Of a stretch of DNA of 64,000 bases, positions 55,589 to 64,000 are shown in pieces. The stretch is from Pilimelia terevasa (GTDB taxonomy: Bacteria; Actinomycetota; Actinomycetes; Mycobacteriales; Micromonosporaceae). A program made the position numbers and the translations under genes. The notes under the pieces were generated by a model that ran no database searches, had not been told where the DNA came from, and saw nothing but the letters and a program-made list of their open reading frames with translations. The number at the start of each line of letters is the position of its first letter. Within the stretch, counting starts at the first letter, position 1. The DNA lies in NCBI RefSeq assembly GCF_014647915.1, contig NZ_BMQC01000006.1, positions 1 to 64,000 of the forward strand. The letters run 5' to 3'.

Positions 55589-56008
55589 ATGGCGCACTCC
55601 CGCCTGACCGACGTCATCCACTCGCTGTTCCGCGTCGTCATCGGCCTGCTGTTCGCGTTCCACGGCGCGGCGAAGCTGTTCGGCCTGTTCGGCAGCAAGA
55701 CCGCGCAGCTCGGGCACTGGCCGGGCTGGTGGGCCGGACTGATCGAGCTGGTCACCGGCCTGCTGGTGCTGGTCGGCCTGTTCACCCGGCCCGCGGCGAT
55801 CCTCGCCTCCGGCACGATGGCGTACGCCTACTTCGTCGTCCACCAGCCGGCGGCGCTGCTGCCCATGCAGAACCGCGGGGAGACGGCGGCCCTGTACTGC
55901 TGGATCTTCCTGCTGATCGCCGCCATCGGGCCGGGCGCGTACGCCCTCGACCGGTACCTGCCCGACCTGCGGGCGACGGCGACGCGCCACCGCCAGGCCC
56001 GGACCTGA
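55589..56008 (+). CDS. DoxX-family membrane protein
   Basis: 139 residues, ATG with GAGGAGAG. Four membrane helices with the DoxX signature: [52 protein letters not shown] and the final [17 protein letters not shown]. DoxX proteins are linked to thiol/redox membrane complexes in mycobacteria, but the family's general role is unclear. Divergent from ftsK and convergent with rnj. Confidence 0.88.
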   Translation: MAHSRLTDVIHSLFRVVIGLLFAFHGAAKLFGLFGSKTAQLGHWPGWWAGLIELVTGLLVLVGLFTRPAAILASGTMAYAYFVVHQPAALLPMQNRGETAALYCWIFLLIAAIGPGAYALDRYLPDLRATATRHRQART

Positions 56009-56060
56009 GGCGCCGCCGGACCCGGATCTGGAGCACCGCCAGGCCCGGATCCGGGACGAG

Positions 56061-56102
56061 GACGGGCCGCCCGGCCGGCGCGTGCCGGCCGGGCGGCCCG
56101 TC
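56061..56102. terminator. Perfect 19-bp hairpin between convergent doxX and rnj
   Basis: GACGGGCCGCCCGGCCGGC (56061-56079) and its exact reverse complement (56084-56102) flank a GCGT loop. It lies 53 nt after the doxX stop and 12 nt after the rnj stop; bidirectional terminator. Confidence 0.8.
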
Positions 56103-56114
56103 CCGCCGGGCGGC

Positions 56115-57803
56115 TCAGACCTCCAGGACCGTCGGGACGATCATCGGCCGGCGGCGGTACTTCTCGTTCACCCACCGGCCCACCAGGCGGCGGACCACCT
56201 GCTGCAACTGGTGCGGGTCGGTCACGCCGTCGGCGGCGGCCCGGTCCAGCGCCTCGGTGATCAGCGGCAGCACCGGGTCGAAGGCCGCCGGGTCCTCGGA
56301 GAAGCCCTTCGCGGAGATCGTCGGGCCGCCGACGACCTTGCCGTTCACCGAGTCGATCACGACGGTCGTGGCGATGAACCCGCCGTCGCCGAGGATCTTG
56401 CGCTCGGTCAGCAGCGACTCGCTGACGTCGCCGACGGCCAGGCCGTCGACGTAGACGTACCGGCTGCGCACGTGCCCGACCTGGCGGGCGTGCCCGTCGA
56501 CCAGGTCCACCACGTCGCCGTCCTCGCACAGCACCACGCTGTCCGGGTCGATCCCGGTCTCCACCCCCAGGCGCCCGTGCGCCCGCAGGTGCCGCCACTC
56601 GCCGTGCACCGGCATGAGGTTGCTCGGCCGGACGATGTTGAGCAGGTACCGCAGTTCGCCGGCCGGCGCGTGGCCCGACACGTGCACCCGCGCGACGTCC
56701 TTGTGGATGACCGTCGCGCCGCCGCGGGAGAGCAGGTTGATCACCCGGTACACGGCGGTCTCGTTGCCGGGAACCAGCGAGCTGGCCAGCACCACCGTGT
56801 CGTGCGGCTCCAGCGTCACGTGCCGGTGGTCGCCGTTGGCCATCCGGCCCAGGGCGCTCATCGGCTCGCCCTGCGAACCGGTGGACATGAGCACGACCCG
56901 CTCCGGCGGCAGGTTCTTCACCTCGTCGATCCCGACCACCAGGCCCGGCGGGATGGTCAGCCGGCCCAGGTCGCGGGCGATGCCCATGTTGCGGACCATC
57001 GACCGGCCGATCAGCGCGACCTTGCGGCCGTGCGCCGCGGCGGCGTCGAACACCTGCTGGACCCGGTGCACGTGCGAGGCGAACGAGGCCACGATGATCC
57101 GGCCGGTGGCCTTGGCGAAGATCGAGTCCAGGACGGGGCCGATCTCGCGCTCGGGCGTGACGAACCCCGGCACCTCGGCGTTGGTGGAGTCCGACAGCAG
57201 CAGGTCGACGCCCTCGGCGCCCAGGCGGGCGAAGCCGGCGAGGTCGGTCAGCCGGCCGTCCAGCGGCACCTGGTCCATCTTGAAGTCGCCCGTGTGCAGC
57301 ACGAGGCCGGCCGGGGTGCGGATGGCGACGGCCATCGCGTCGGGGATGGAGTGGTTGACGGCGAAGAACTCGCAGCCGAACGGCCCGAGCTGCTCCCGCT
57401 GGCCCTCGGTGACCGTCAGGGTGTACGGCTGCATCCGCCGCTCCGCCAGCTTGGCCTCCACCAGCGCCAGCGTGAACTGCGAGCCGACCAGCGGGATGTC
57501 CGGCTTGTGCGCGAGCAGGTAGGGCACCGCGCCGATGTGATCCTCGTGGCCGTGCGTGAGGACGATCGCCTGCACGTCGTCGAGCCGGTCCAGGATCGGG
57601 GCGAAGTCCGGCAGGATCAGGTCGACGCCGGGCTGGTCCACGTCGGGGAACAGCACGCCGCAGTCGACCACCAGCAGCCGGCCGTCGTACTCGAAGACGG
57701 TCATGTTGCGCCCGATCGCGCCCAGGCCGCCGAGCGGGATGATCCGCAGGCCGCCCTCGGGCAGCGGCGGCGGGGCGGCGAGGTCGCGGTGCGGCTCCGT
57801 CAC
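56115..57803 (-). CDS. rnj: Ribonuclease J
   Basis: 562 residues from a GTG overlapping the dapA stop by 4 nt. The metallo-beta-lactamase/beta-CASP fold has LTHGHEDHIGAVPY (metal ligands), HTGDFKMDQVP, the beta-CASP segments FASHVHRVQQ and LMSTGSQGEPMSAL, and PVHGEWRHLRAH. It has both 5'-3' exonuclease and endonuclease activity in mRNA decay and rRNA maturation. The coupling with dapA is conserved in actinobacteria. Confidence 0.95.
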   Translation of the reverse strand: MTEPHRDLAAPPPLPEGGLRIIPLGGLGAIGRNMTVFEYDGRLLVVDCGVLFPDVDQPGVDLILPDFAPILDRLDDVQAIVLTHGHEDHIGAVPYLLAHKPDIPLVGSQFTLALVEAKLAERRMQPYTLTVTEGQREQLGPFGCEFFAVNHSIPDAMAVAIRTPAGLVLHTGDFKMDQVPLDGRLTDLAGFARLGAEGVDLLLSDSTNAEVPGFVTPEREIGPVLDSIFAKATGRIIVASFASHVHRVQQVFDAAAAHGRKVALIGRSMVRNMGIARDLGRLTIPPGLVVGIDEVKNLPPERVVLMSTGSQGEPMSALGRMANGDHRHVTLEPHDTVVLASSLVPGNETAVYRVINLLSRGGATVIHKDVARVHVSGHAPAGELRYLLNIVRPSNLMPVHGEWRHLRAHGRLGVETGIDPDSVVLCEDGDVVDLVDGHARQVGHVRSRYVYVDGLAVGDVSESLLTERKILGDGGFIATTVVIDSVNGKVVGGPTISAKGFSEDPAAFDPVLPLITEALDRAAADGVTDPHQLQQVVRRLVGRWVNEKYRRRPMIVPTVLEV

Positions 57804-58750
57804 GCGGCCTCCTCGGGCAGCTTCACGCCCGCCGCGACGCAGTCGGCGACGAGCGTGGCGTACTGCTCCGCCGTGGCCTCGACCAGCGGCGGCCGGACCG
57901 GCCCGGCGGGCAGGCCGAGCCCGCGCAGGCCCGCCTTGACCAGGATCGGCCCCTGGGTGCGGAAGATGCCGGTGTGCAGCGGCAGGAGCTGGTGGTGCAG
58001 GCGCGCGGCCAGGCCGGCGTCGCCGGCGACGTACGCCGCGATCAGCTCCCTGGTCTGGGGGCCGCACAGGTGCGTCGAGGTGCCGACCACCCCGACGGCG
58101 CCGATGCTCAGCAGCGGCAGGGTCAGCGCGTCCTCGCCGGAGTAGTAGGCCAGGTCGGTGCGCCGCATCACCCAGGCGCTGGCGAGCAGGTCGCCCTTGG
58201 CGTCCTTGACCGCGACGATCCGCTCGTGGGCGGCGATCCGCACCAGGCTCTCGGTCTCCAGCGGCACGCCGCTGCGGTGCGGGATGTCGTACACCATGAT
58301 CGGCAGCTCGGTGGCGTCGGCGACGGCCGCGAAGTGCGCCACCAGGCCGGCCTGCGGCGGCTTGTTGTAGTAGGGGGTGACCACGAGCAGGCCGTGGGCG
58401 CCGGCCGCGGCGGCCTCGCGGGCCAGCGCGACGGTGTGGGCGGTGCTCGGGGTGCCCACCCCGGCCAGGATCCGCGCCCGGTCGCCGACGGCCTCGGCCA
58501 CCGCCCGGATGATCGCGGACTTCTCCGCGTCGGTCGTGGTCGGCGACTCGCCGGTCGTGCCGTTGACCACCAGCGCGTCGTGGCCCTGCTCGTCGACCAG
58601 GTAGCCGGCCAGGCGGGACACGCCGTCGAGGTCGACCTCTCGATCGTCGGTCATCGGCGTGACCATCGCGGTGATCAGGCGACCGAACGGCGTCGGTCGG
58701 GCGGATGGCTCCGAGCGGCCACCGCCGGGGCCCTGCTGCGCATGCGTCAT
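57800..58750 (-). CDS. dapA: 4-hydroxy-tetrahydrodipicolinate synthase
   Basis: 316 residues from an ATG. It condenses pyruvate with aspartate semialdehyde in the lysine/diaminopimelate pathway. Schiff-base Lys in IVAVKDAKGDL, catalytic Tyr in MVYDIPHRSG, and the pyruvate-binding GTTGESPT. No ribosome site is visible; a TAAGTT -10 seven bases upstream implies a leaderless mRNA. Followed by rnj through a GTGA overlap; thyX lies upstream. Confidence 0.95.
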   Translation of the reverse strand: MTHAQQGPGGGRSEPSARPTPFGRLITAMVTPMTDDREVDLDGVSRLAGYLVDEQGHDALVVNGTTGESPTTTDAEKSAIIRAVAEAVGDRARILAGVGTPSTAHTVALAREAAAAGAHGLLVVTPYYNKPPQAGLVAHFAAVADATELPIMVYDIPHRSGVPLETESLVRIAAHERIVAVKDAKGDLLASAWVMRRTDLAYYSGEDALTLPLLSIGAVGVVGTSTHLCGPQTRELIAAYVAGDAGLAARLHHQLLPLHTGIFRTQGPILVKAGLRGLGLPAGPVRPPLVEATAEQYATLVADCVAAGVKLPEEAA

Positions 58751-58757
58751 GGTGGCT

Positions 58758-58763
58758 AACTTA
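58758..58763 (-). promoter_or_regulatory. -10 element for leaderless dapA transcript
   Basis: TAAGTT on the minus strand, seven bases before the ATG; the -35 region is poorly conserved. Confidence 0.45.
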
Positions 58764-58812
58764 TCGCCCCGCCAGCGACGGGGGAAACACGCCGTCCGTC
58801 GCGGGCGCCGTG

Positions 58813-58868
58813 GGCCGGCCGGCCAGGGCGGGAACGCCGCGCAGCGGTCGTTTCCGCCCGGCCGGCCG
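58813..58868 (-). terminator. Hairpin between thyX and dapA
   Basis: An arm near 58813-58833 (GGCCGGCCGGCCAGGGCGGGA) pairs imperfectly with TTTCCGCCCGGCCGGCCG (58851-58868). It starts 21 nt after the thyX stop. Probable terminator that separates thyX from dapA-rnj. Confidence 0.5.
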
Positions 58869-58888
58869 ATCGACGGGCGCGAGAGCGG

Positions 58889-59659
58889 TCAGGACTCCCA
58901 GGCGTACGGGCTGGCGGCGATCTCCGACCCGTCGGCCAGCGTCGAGATGGCGAAGTCGCCGAAGACCGCCGGGGCGACCTTCTGGAGCTGCCGCAGGCAC
59001 TCCACGGCCAGCTCGCGGATCTCCACGTCGGCGTGCTCCGTAGCCCGCATGGCGACGAAGTGCCGCCACGCGCGGTAGTTGCCGGTCACCACGATGCGGG
59101 TCTCGGTGGCGTTGGGCAGGATCGCGCGGGCGGCCTGCCGGGCCTGCTTGCGGCGCAGCGTCGGGTTGGCCACGTCGGCGAACTTCGCCTCCAGGCCGGC
59201 CAGCAGCGCGTTGTACGCGGCCACGCTCGCCTCGGCGGCGGCCAGGAACGCGGCGTGCAGTTCCGGGTCCTCGGCGATGGCGGCGGGCTCGACCATCGCC
59301 GCGTCCCGCTCGGGCACGTACCGCTGGGAGAGCTGGGAGTACGAGAAGTGCCGGTGCCGGATCAGCTCGTGGGTGAACGAGCGGGAGACGCCGGTGAAGT
59401 AGAAGCTCACCGTGCCGTGCTCCAGCACCGACAGGTGCCCGACCTCCAGGATGTGCCGGAGGTAGCCGGCGTTGGTGGCCGTGGCCGGGTTCGGCTTCGT
59501 CCAGGACTGGTAGCAGGCGCGGCCGGCGAACTCGGCCAGCGCCTGGCCGCCGTCGGCGTCCGTGGACCAGGGCACCTCCGCGGGGGCCTCGAACTGGGTC
59601 CACGCGATCAGCCGCACCTGCGGGGGGACGACCTTCGGCGAGGGGGGATCTTCGGGCAC
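58889..59659 (-). CDS. thyX: FAD-dependent thymidylate synthase
   Basis: 256 residues, GTG with GGAAGGAG. The ThyX signature RHRxxSxxxxSxR is present as [13 protein letters not shown]. It makes dTMP from dUMP with FAD and methylene-tetrahydrofolate, independent of ThyA. The C-terminal [20 protein letters not shown] and [20 protein letters not shown] segments are complete. Upstream of dapA-rnj, the usual actinobacterial order. Confidence 0.95.
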   Translation of the reverse strand: MPEDPPSPKVVPPQVRLIAWTQFEAPAEVPWSTDADGGQALAEFAGRACYQSWTKPNPATATNAGYLRHILEVGHLSVLEHGTVSFYFTGVSRSFTHELIRHRHFSYSQLSQRYVPERDAAMVEPAAIAEDPELHAAFLAAAEASVAAYNALLAGLEAKFADVANPTLRRKQARQAARAILPNATETRIVVTGNYRAWRHFVAMRATEHADVEIRELAVECLRQLQKVAPAVFGDFAISTLADGSEIAASPYAWES

Positions 59660-59752
59660 GCGCCGCTCCTTCCGTCGCCCGCGACCCTAGCGTGCGGGGC
59701 GGGCAGCCGCCGGGGCGGGCGGCCGCGCCAACGGGTGACGAACCCCGAAAGA

Positions 59753-60448
59753 TCAGACGTACAGCCAGGTGAACGGCGCCCACGGCAGATTCCGGGCCAC
59801 CGAGAACACCAGGGCGACGCCGAGCAGCACGCTGACCCCCCACGGGGCGAACCGGACCCGCGGCAACTGCCGCCCGGTGGTCAGGCGCAGCGCCCAGGCG
59901 GCGTACACGTAGACCAGCAGCGGCGCCGCCAGCACGAACAGCAGGTGGTGCCGGGCCGCCGGGCCGAGCTGGCCGTGCAGGAGGTAGAAGAACGCCCGGG
60001 TGCCGCCGCAGCCGGGGCAGTCGAGGCCGGTCGTGTACTTGAGCAGGCAGCTCGGCACGGCGTCGGCGCGGCCGTCGGTCGGGTCGGCGGCGAGCACGTA
60101 GCCGGCGGCGGCGGCGAGGCAGGACAGGACGGCCAGCGGCGCCGTCCACCGCGGGATCCGCGCCCGCCACCGGTCCAGCCAGCGGTCGAACCGGCCGCCG
60201 ACGGGCGCGGGGTGGGCGTAGTGGCCGGCGGCCACGTCGGTCAGGTGCGCCGGCTGCCCCGCGGGCGCGGCGTACGGGCCGGGGTACGACACGGGGCCCA
60301 CCGCCGGCCGGGGATCCCTCATCGTGGGGGACCTCAACGCCGGGTGGGACTCCATCGCCGGACCGGACTCCATCGCGGGGCGGCACTCCATCGCTGGGCG
60401 GCAGGGAAAGCCGGGCGGCGGCCCCGGGCGGGCGACCTGCTCAGGCAT
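59753..60448 (-). CDS. DUF2752 membrane protein with N-terminal 6-residue repeats
   Basis: 231 residues from an ATG that overlaps the upstream ycaQ-type gene by 8 nt. The N-terminus has tandem units [24 protein letters not shown], encoded by the 18-bp repeat at 60349-60402, then a Pro/Gly/Ala-rich stretch. Three membrane helices follow, and the DUF2752 signature [20 protein letters not shown] lies between the first two. The CxxC may bind metal. Function is unknown; the family is frequent in actinobacteria. Confidence 0.82.
   Translation of the reverse strand: MPEQVARPGPPPGFPCRPAMECRPAMESGPAMESHPALRSPTMRDPRPAVGPVSYPGPYAAPAGQPAHLTDVAAGHYAHPAPVGGRFDRWLDRWRARIPRWTAPLAVLSCLAAAAGYVLAADPTDGRADAVPSCLLKYTTGLDCPGCGGTRAFFYLLHGQLGPAARHHLLFVLAAPLLVYVYAAWALRLTTGRQLPRVRFAPWGVSVLLGVALVFSVARNLPWAPFTWLYV
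60349..60402 (-). repeat. Three 18-bp tandem repeats in the DUF2752 gene
   Basis: Units 60349-60366, 60367-60384 and 60385-60402, each ACTCCATCGC plus 8 variable bases; a more diverged fourth copy precedes them (60331-60348). Unit length is a multiple of three, so expansion keeps the frame. Confidence 0.8.
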
Positions 60449-61676
60449 CGCCACCACGGTACACCCGCAGCGCGGCGGCCAGCGGCGCCGCGAGGTCCCC
60501 GCCCTCCGGGGCCAGCACCGTGCCCAGCCCCAGCCACTCCGCCAGCCGGTACAGGTGCGCGGCCAGTGCCTCCGCCGTCGGCCCCGGCGCCGCGTCGGGC
60601 TCCCGCCAGGCCGCCGGCACCCGCAGCACGGCGGCCCGCCGGTCCGCCTTCAGGTCCACCCGGGCGACCAGGCGCTCGCGGTGCAGGAACGGCAGCACGT
60701 AGTACCCGTGCACCCGCTTGGCCGCCGGCACGTAGATCTCGATGCGGTACCGGAAGTCGAACAGCCGGGCCGCCCGGTCCCGCTCCCAGACCAGCGGGTC
60801 GAACGGGCTCAGCAGCGCCCCGGCCCGCACCGACCGCGGCAGCCGCGCGTCGCGGTGCAGGTAGGCCGGCTGCCGCCAGCCCTGCACCGCCACCGGCGTC
60901 AGGACGCCCTCCTCGACCAGCGCGGCGATCGCCGCCCGAGCGGGCAGCGGCGGCTGGCGGAAGTAGTCGCGCAGCTCCCGCGCCGCCGCGACGCCCAGCG
61001 CCCGGGCGGCGACCTCGACCAGCGTGCGGTGGGCCGCCGCGGGCTCCGGCGTCGGCGCCGCCAGGACCGCCGCCGGCAGCACCCGGTGCGGCGCGGCGTA
61101 CCGGCGGGCGAAGCCCGGGGTCCGGTCGGCGGCGCAGACCTCCCCGGACCAGAAAAGCCACTCCAGCGCCCGCTTCACCGCCGACCAGTTCCACCCCCAG
61201 TTGCCGCTGGCCCGCGGGACGTCGTGCTCGATCTCGGCGGCGGTCAGCGGGCCCCGGTCGTAGACCTCCTGGCGGACCCAGTCGACCAGCTCCGGCGAGT
61301 CCCGGGCCACCTGGCGCATCCCGCCCCACGCGTGGGTGTGGGCGGCGGCCATCCGCCAGCGCAGCGCCGGCTGGAGGCCGACCGGGACGAGGGACGCCTC
61401 GTGGCCCCAGTACTCGAACAGCTCCGCCGGGCGCCGGTAGGCCGCCCGGTCCAGCAGGGCGGTCGGGTAGGCGCCGAGGCGGCTGAACATCGGCAGGTAG
61501 TGGGCGCGCTGCAGGACGTTGACCGAGTCGATCTGGAGCAGGGCGACGCGCCCGAGGACGCGGCGCAGGTGCCGGATGTCGGGCTCGCCGGCGGGTGGCC
61601 GGTCGGCGAACCCCTGGGCGGCGAGCGCGACCCGCCGCGCCTGGGCGAGCGAGAGGCTGTCCCGGACGGTGGTCAT
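60441..61676 (-). CDS. YcaQ/AlkX-type DNA glycosylase (winged-helix, HTH_42)
   Basis: 411 residues, ATG start. The family of winged-helix glycosylases that unhook DNA crosslinks and alkylated bases has a catalytic QxD motif, here [20 protein letters not shown]. Other conserved segments are [36 protein letters not shown] and [14 protein letters not shown]. The exact lesion is not predictable. It overlaps the DUF2752 start and begins 9 nt after the GT87 stop, so these genes form one transcript. Confidence 0.85.
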   Translation of the reverse strand: MTTVRDSLSLAQARRVALAAQGFADRPPAGEPDIRHLRRVLGRVALLQIDSVNVLQRAHYLPMFSRLGAYPTALLDRAAYRRPAELFEYWGHEASLVPVGLQPALRWRMAAAHTHAWGGMRQVARDSPELVDWVRQEVYDRGPLTAAEIEHDVPRASGNWGWNWSAVKRALEWLFWSGEVCAADRTPGFARRYAAPHRVLPAAVLAAPTPEPAAAHRTLVEVAARALGVAAARELRDYFRQPPLPARAAIAALVEEGVLTPVAVQGWRQPAYLHRDARLPRSVRAGALLSPFDPLVWERDRAARLFDFRYRIEIYVPAAKRVHGYYVLPFLHRERLVARVDLKADRRAAVLRVPAAWREPDAAPGPTAEALAAHLYRLAEWLGLGTVLAPEGGDLAAPLAAALRVYRGGDA

Positions 61677-61685
61677 GGCCGCAGG

Positions 61686-62939
61686 CTAGCGGGCCGGTAC
61701 GACGTCCCCCACCGGCCGCGCGGCCGCCGGTGCCGCGGGCGCCGTGGGCGACCGCCACACCGTGCGCGACGGCACGCAGACCAGCAGCGCGAGGCTGACC
61801 CAGACGTACGCGTTGCCGCCGAGGAACCCGTCGACCCCGCCGAAGTCCCGCTCCCAGGCCCACACCAGCCGGCTGCACAGGACGGCGTACGCCAGACCCA
61901 CCCCGACCAGCCAGCGGCGGCGCCGGGGGTCCCCGGTGGGCAGCGCCAGCGCGTGCCCGGCGCACAGCACCAGCGCCGGCAGCAGCCAGACCAGGTGGTG
62001 GACCCAGGTGACGGGGCTGATGAGGCAGCCGACGACGCCGGTCAGCGCGAGGCCGGCGGCCGCGTCGCAGCCCGGCCGGGTGATCCGCCAGAGCCAGATG
62101 CCGACCACGGCCAGCACCAGCAGCGCCCACAGCGCGCCGCTGGGGTGCGCCGGGTTCAGCCGGGCGACCACGCCCTCCAGGCTCTGGTTCGAGGCGTAGC
62201 TGAGGGTGCCGACGCGGTCGGTGTTCCAGATCGCGTCGGTCCAGAAGCCGCGGGCGGTGTCCGGGGTCAGCACCCCCGGGACCAGCGTGGCCAGGCCCGC
62301 CGCGAAGACGGCCGTCCCGGCCGCCCGCCACCGCCGGGTGGCGAGCAGGTAGATCAGGAACACCCCCGGGGTCAGCTTCACCGCGGTGGCCAGGCCGATC
62401 CCCAGGCCCGCCCAGCGGCTGTCCCGGCCCACGAGCAGGAGCAGGTCGGCGGCGACGACGGCGAGCAGCAGCAGGTTGACCTGGCCGAACGTGATCGTCT
62501 CGCGGACGGGCTCCAGGGCCAGGGCCAGCAGCGCCACGACGGTGAGCACCCACCACAGCGGACGGCCGGCGCGGGCGGCCAGGGTGCCGGTCAGCCAGTA
62601 CAGGACGGCGACCAGCGCGCCGAGGGACGCCAGCACCGAGACCACGACGACGACCGGGAACGGCAGGAACGCCATCGGCGCCATGACGTAGGCGCCGAAG
62701 GGCGGGTACGTGAAGCCGTACTTGCTGCGCGGCGTCAGGAAGTCGTACAGCTCGCCGTCCTCGACCAGCCAGTAGCGCATGGCGCCGCGGTACACGGTGA
62801 GGTCGAACCAGTCGTGCCACCACAGGGTCAGCGCGAGGAATACGGCGAGGACCGCCGCCAGGGTGACGACGGAGGCGACGGGGCGCCGCGAGAGGCGGGT
62901 CAGTGCGCCGGTCCAGCGGCCGGCCTGCGTACTGCTCAT
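61686..62939 (-). CDS. GT87-family (DUF2029) membrane mannosyltransferase
   Basis: 417 residues with about ten membrane helices. The DLTVYRGAMRYWLVEDGELY segment with an early Asp, the YPPFGAYVMAPMAFLPFPV motif, and FGQVNLLLLAVVAADLLL are GT87 markers; in mycobacteria such polyprenyl-phosphomannose-dependent alpha-1,2-mannosyltransferases (PimE) build phosphatidylinositol mannosides and lipomannan. Acceptor here is unknown. It starts by a 4-nt overlap (ATGA-type) at the end of the DUF2079 gene. Confidence 0.85.
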   Translation of the reverse strand: MSSTQAGRWTGALTRLSRRPVASVVTLAAVLAVFLALTLWWHDWFDLTVYRGAMRYWLVEDGELYDFLTPRSKYGFTYPPFGAYVMAPMAFLPFPVVVVVSVLASLGALVAVLYWLTGTLAARAGRPLWWVLTVVALLALALEPVRETITFGQVNLLLLAVVAADLLLLVGRDSRWAGLGIGLATAVKLTPGVFLIYLLATRRWRAAGTAVFAAGLATLVPGVLTPDTARGFWTDAIWNTDRVGTLSYASNQSLEGVVARLNPAHPSGALWALLVLAVVGIWLWRITRPGCDAAAGLALTGVVGCLISPVTWVHHLVWLLPALVLCAGHALALPTGDPRRRRWLVGVGLAYAVLCSRLVWAWERDFGGVDGFLGGNAYVWVSLALLVCVPSRTVWRSPTAPAAPAAARPVGDVVPAR

Positions 62940-64000
62940 CGGGCACCGAGGCTACTGTCGGCGCCGGCCGGCGGGGCGCCGGGGGTGCCGCGGGCCACGA
63001 ACAGCCGCACGCCGCCGCCCTGGGCGACCTGCGCGTACCCCTCGGCGGGCAGGGCGGCGACGAGCCGCCGGTACTCCTCGGGGGTGCCGTTCCACCGGCC
63101 GGGGGCGTCACGGGTGGCCACCCACGGCGTGCGCAGCCCGCGGTCGACCTGCGCCTGCGGGAAGGCGAACACCCGGCAGCGCGCCACGAGCTGCGGCGAC
63201 AGGTTGTTGTCGGCGGCCACCACGGCGCCGTCGGGCACCTGGGCCAGCACCGCCCGGGCGGCCGCGACCTCGGGCGGGACGCGCCACGCCCGGGCGTGCA
63301 GCAGCGCGGCGGCGGGCTGCCCGACGCCCACCAGCAGGGCGACCGCCACCAGCAGCGCGGCCACCGCGGTGCCGCCCGGCACGCGGAGGTCCCGGCCGGG
63401 CAGCCGGAGCGGGGGCAGGCGGTCGCGCAGCGCACGGCACCACCGGTCGGCGCGCAGCCGGTCGGCGCCGTCGACGGCCGCGGCGAACAGGATCGGCATC
63501 AGTACCGCGTTGTAGTGGAAGCCCCGCTCCCAGTACGTCCACCGGTCCGCCCAGAACCGGGCGGCCAGCGGCAGCACCACCAGCAGCGTCAGCGGCGAGC
63601 GCAGCGCCAGCAGCCCGGTGACGGCCAGCAGCAGCCCGACGAGCTTCCACTTGGCCACCGGCGCGAGCAGCCGCGTCACCGGGTCGCCGGACGCGGCGGC
63701 CGAGCCGAGGTAGTCGTACCCGCCCGCGGCGTTGAAGGCCGGGATGACCAGCAGCACGATCACGGCGCCGGCCAGCACCGCCGCCGCCATCACGGCCGCG
63801 CCGAGCCGGCGGCTGCCCTTCCAGCAGATGTACGCGCCGATCCCCAGCACGATCAGGGCCTGGTCCTCCTTTACCAGCAGCAGCGGCAGCGCCCACCACG
63901 CCGCCGCCCGCCACCGCCGCCGGGCCAGCGCCGTCACGCTCGCCGCGATCAGCGGCACCGCGAACGCGATCTCGTGGAAGTCGAACCGGACCGCCTGCTG
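62936..64000 (-). CDS. DUF2079 membrane protein, 5' end outside window
   Basis: At least 354 residues; the frame runs off the end of the window, and the first visible residues QQAVRFDFHEIAFAVPLIAA contain the DUF2079 motif DFHEIAFAVP. Several membrane helices follow, then a C-terminal domain with VPDGAVVAADNNLSPQLVAR and a short tail. DUF2079 proteins are multi-spanning and often placed beside glycosyltransferases; a role in lipid-linked sugar transfer is inference. Translationally coupled to the GT87 gene. Confidence 0.85.
   Translation of the reverse strand, partial: QQAVRFDFHEIAFAVPLIAASVTALARRRWRAAAWWALPLLLVKEDQALIVLGIGAYICWKGSRRLGAAVMAAAVLAGAVIVLLVIPAFNAAGGYDYLGSAAASGDPVTRLLAPVAKWKLVGLLLAVTGLLALRSPLTLLVVLPLAARFWADRWTYWERGFHYNAVLMPILFAAAVDGADRLRADRWCRALRDRLPPLRLPGRDLRVPGGTAVAALLVAVALLVGVGQPAAALLHARAWRVPPEVAAARAVLAQVPDGAVVAADNNLSPQLVARCRVFAFPQAQVDRGLRTPWVATRDAPGRWNGTPEEYRRLVAALPAEGYAQVAQGGGVRLFVARGTPGAPPAGADSSLGAR

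Overview
The window is a 64 kb piece of a very GC-rich actinobacterial chromosome (I estimate above 70% G+C; not counted). Gene content and order (thyX-dapA-rnj, ftsK-rimO-pgsA-cinA-clgR, DUF3046-recA-recX-rny, gluABCD, miaB-miaA-dapF-hflX, lexA/nrdR-nrdJ, sigB, dtxR) are the conserved core of high-GC Actinomycetes. A DUF4142 protein, a Spo0M-type protein and a streptogrisin-like protease suggest a sporulating, Micromonosporaceae-like organism, but genus cannot be read from the sequence. I see no rRNA, tRNA, CRISPR array, insertion sequence or prophage.

1-8.1 kb: the lower-GC end of an unidentified gene at the window edge, an SF2 helicase, DUF3039 and DUF3099 proteins, a HhH-GPD base-excision protein followed by a frameshifted remnant of a second copy of its 3' end, then a cell-envelope block: a Gly/Ala-repeat secreted protein, a DUF4142 protein, a lipoprotein with Lipoprotein_15 repeats, and a zinc anti-sigma/ECF sigma pair. 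The sigma operon and the lipoprotein carry the same promoter motif (ATCC-N16-CGTA), which suggests a small surface-stress regulon.

8.2-25 kb: a methyltransferase, dtd, spo0M, sigB, a rhodanese, a DtxR/IdeR iron regulator with all seven metal ligands, a four-helix membrane protein of unknown role and an FKBP isomerase. The B12-dependent ribonucleotide reductase operon nrdR-nrdJ follows, with two NrdR-box-like sites, divergent from lexA, which has its own SOS box. After them come a beta-propeller membrane protein, hflX and an NAD-type malic enzyme.

25-38.9 kb: dapF-miaA-LigB-like operon; a DUF349 gene behind a possible structured leader RNA; miaB; DUF2277; the gluABCD glutamate importer; rny; recX; and recA. 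recA is broken: about 26 nt are missing just after codon 117, which shifts the frame, while SOS box, promoter and neighbours look normal. This is either a real inactivation or a sequence error and is the most important point to check.

38.9-64 kb: DUF3046, an MFS transporter, a divergent MocR regulator / PNPOx-fold pair with an operator-like inverted repeat, lhr-nei2, clgR, cinA-pgsA-rimO, a secreted serine protease, ftsK, doxX, rnj-dapA, thyX, then a membrane/glycolipid run (DUF2752, YcaQ, GT87 mannosyltransferase, DUF2079) that leaves the window. Many convergent genes are separated by long perfect hairpins that probably terminate both transcripts. I found no clear new multi-gene defence or biosynthetic system.
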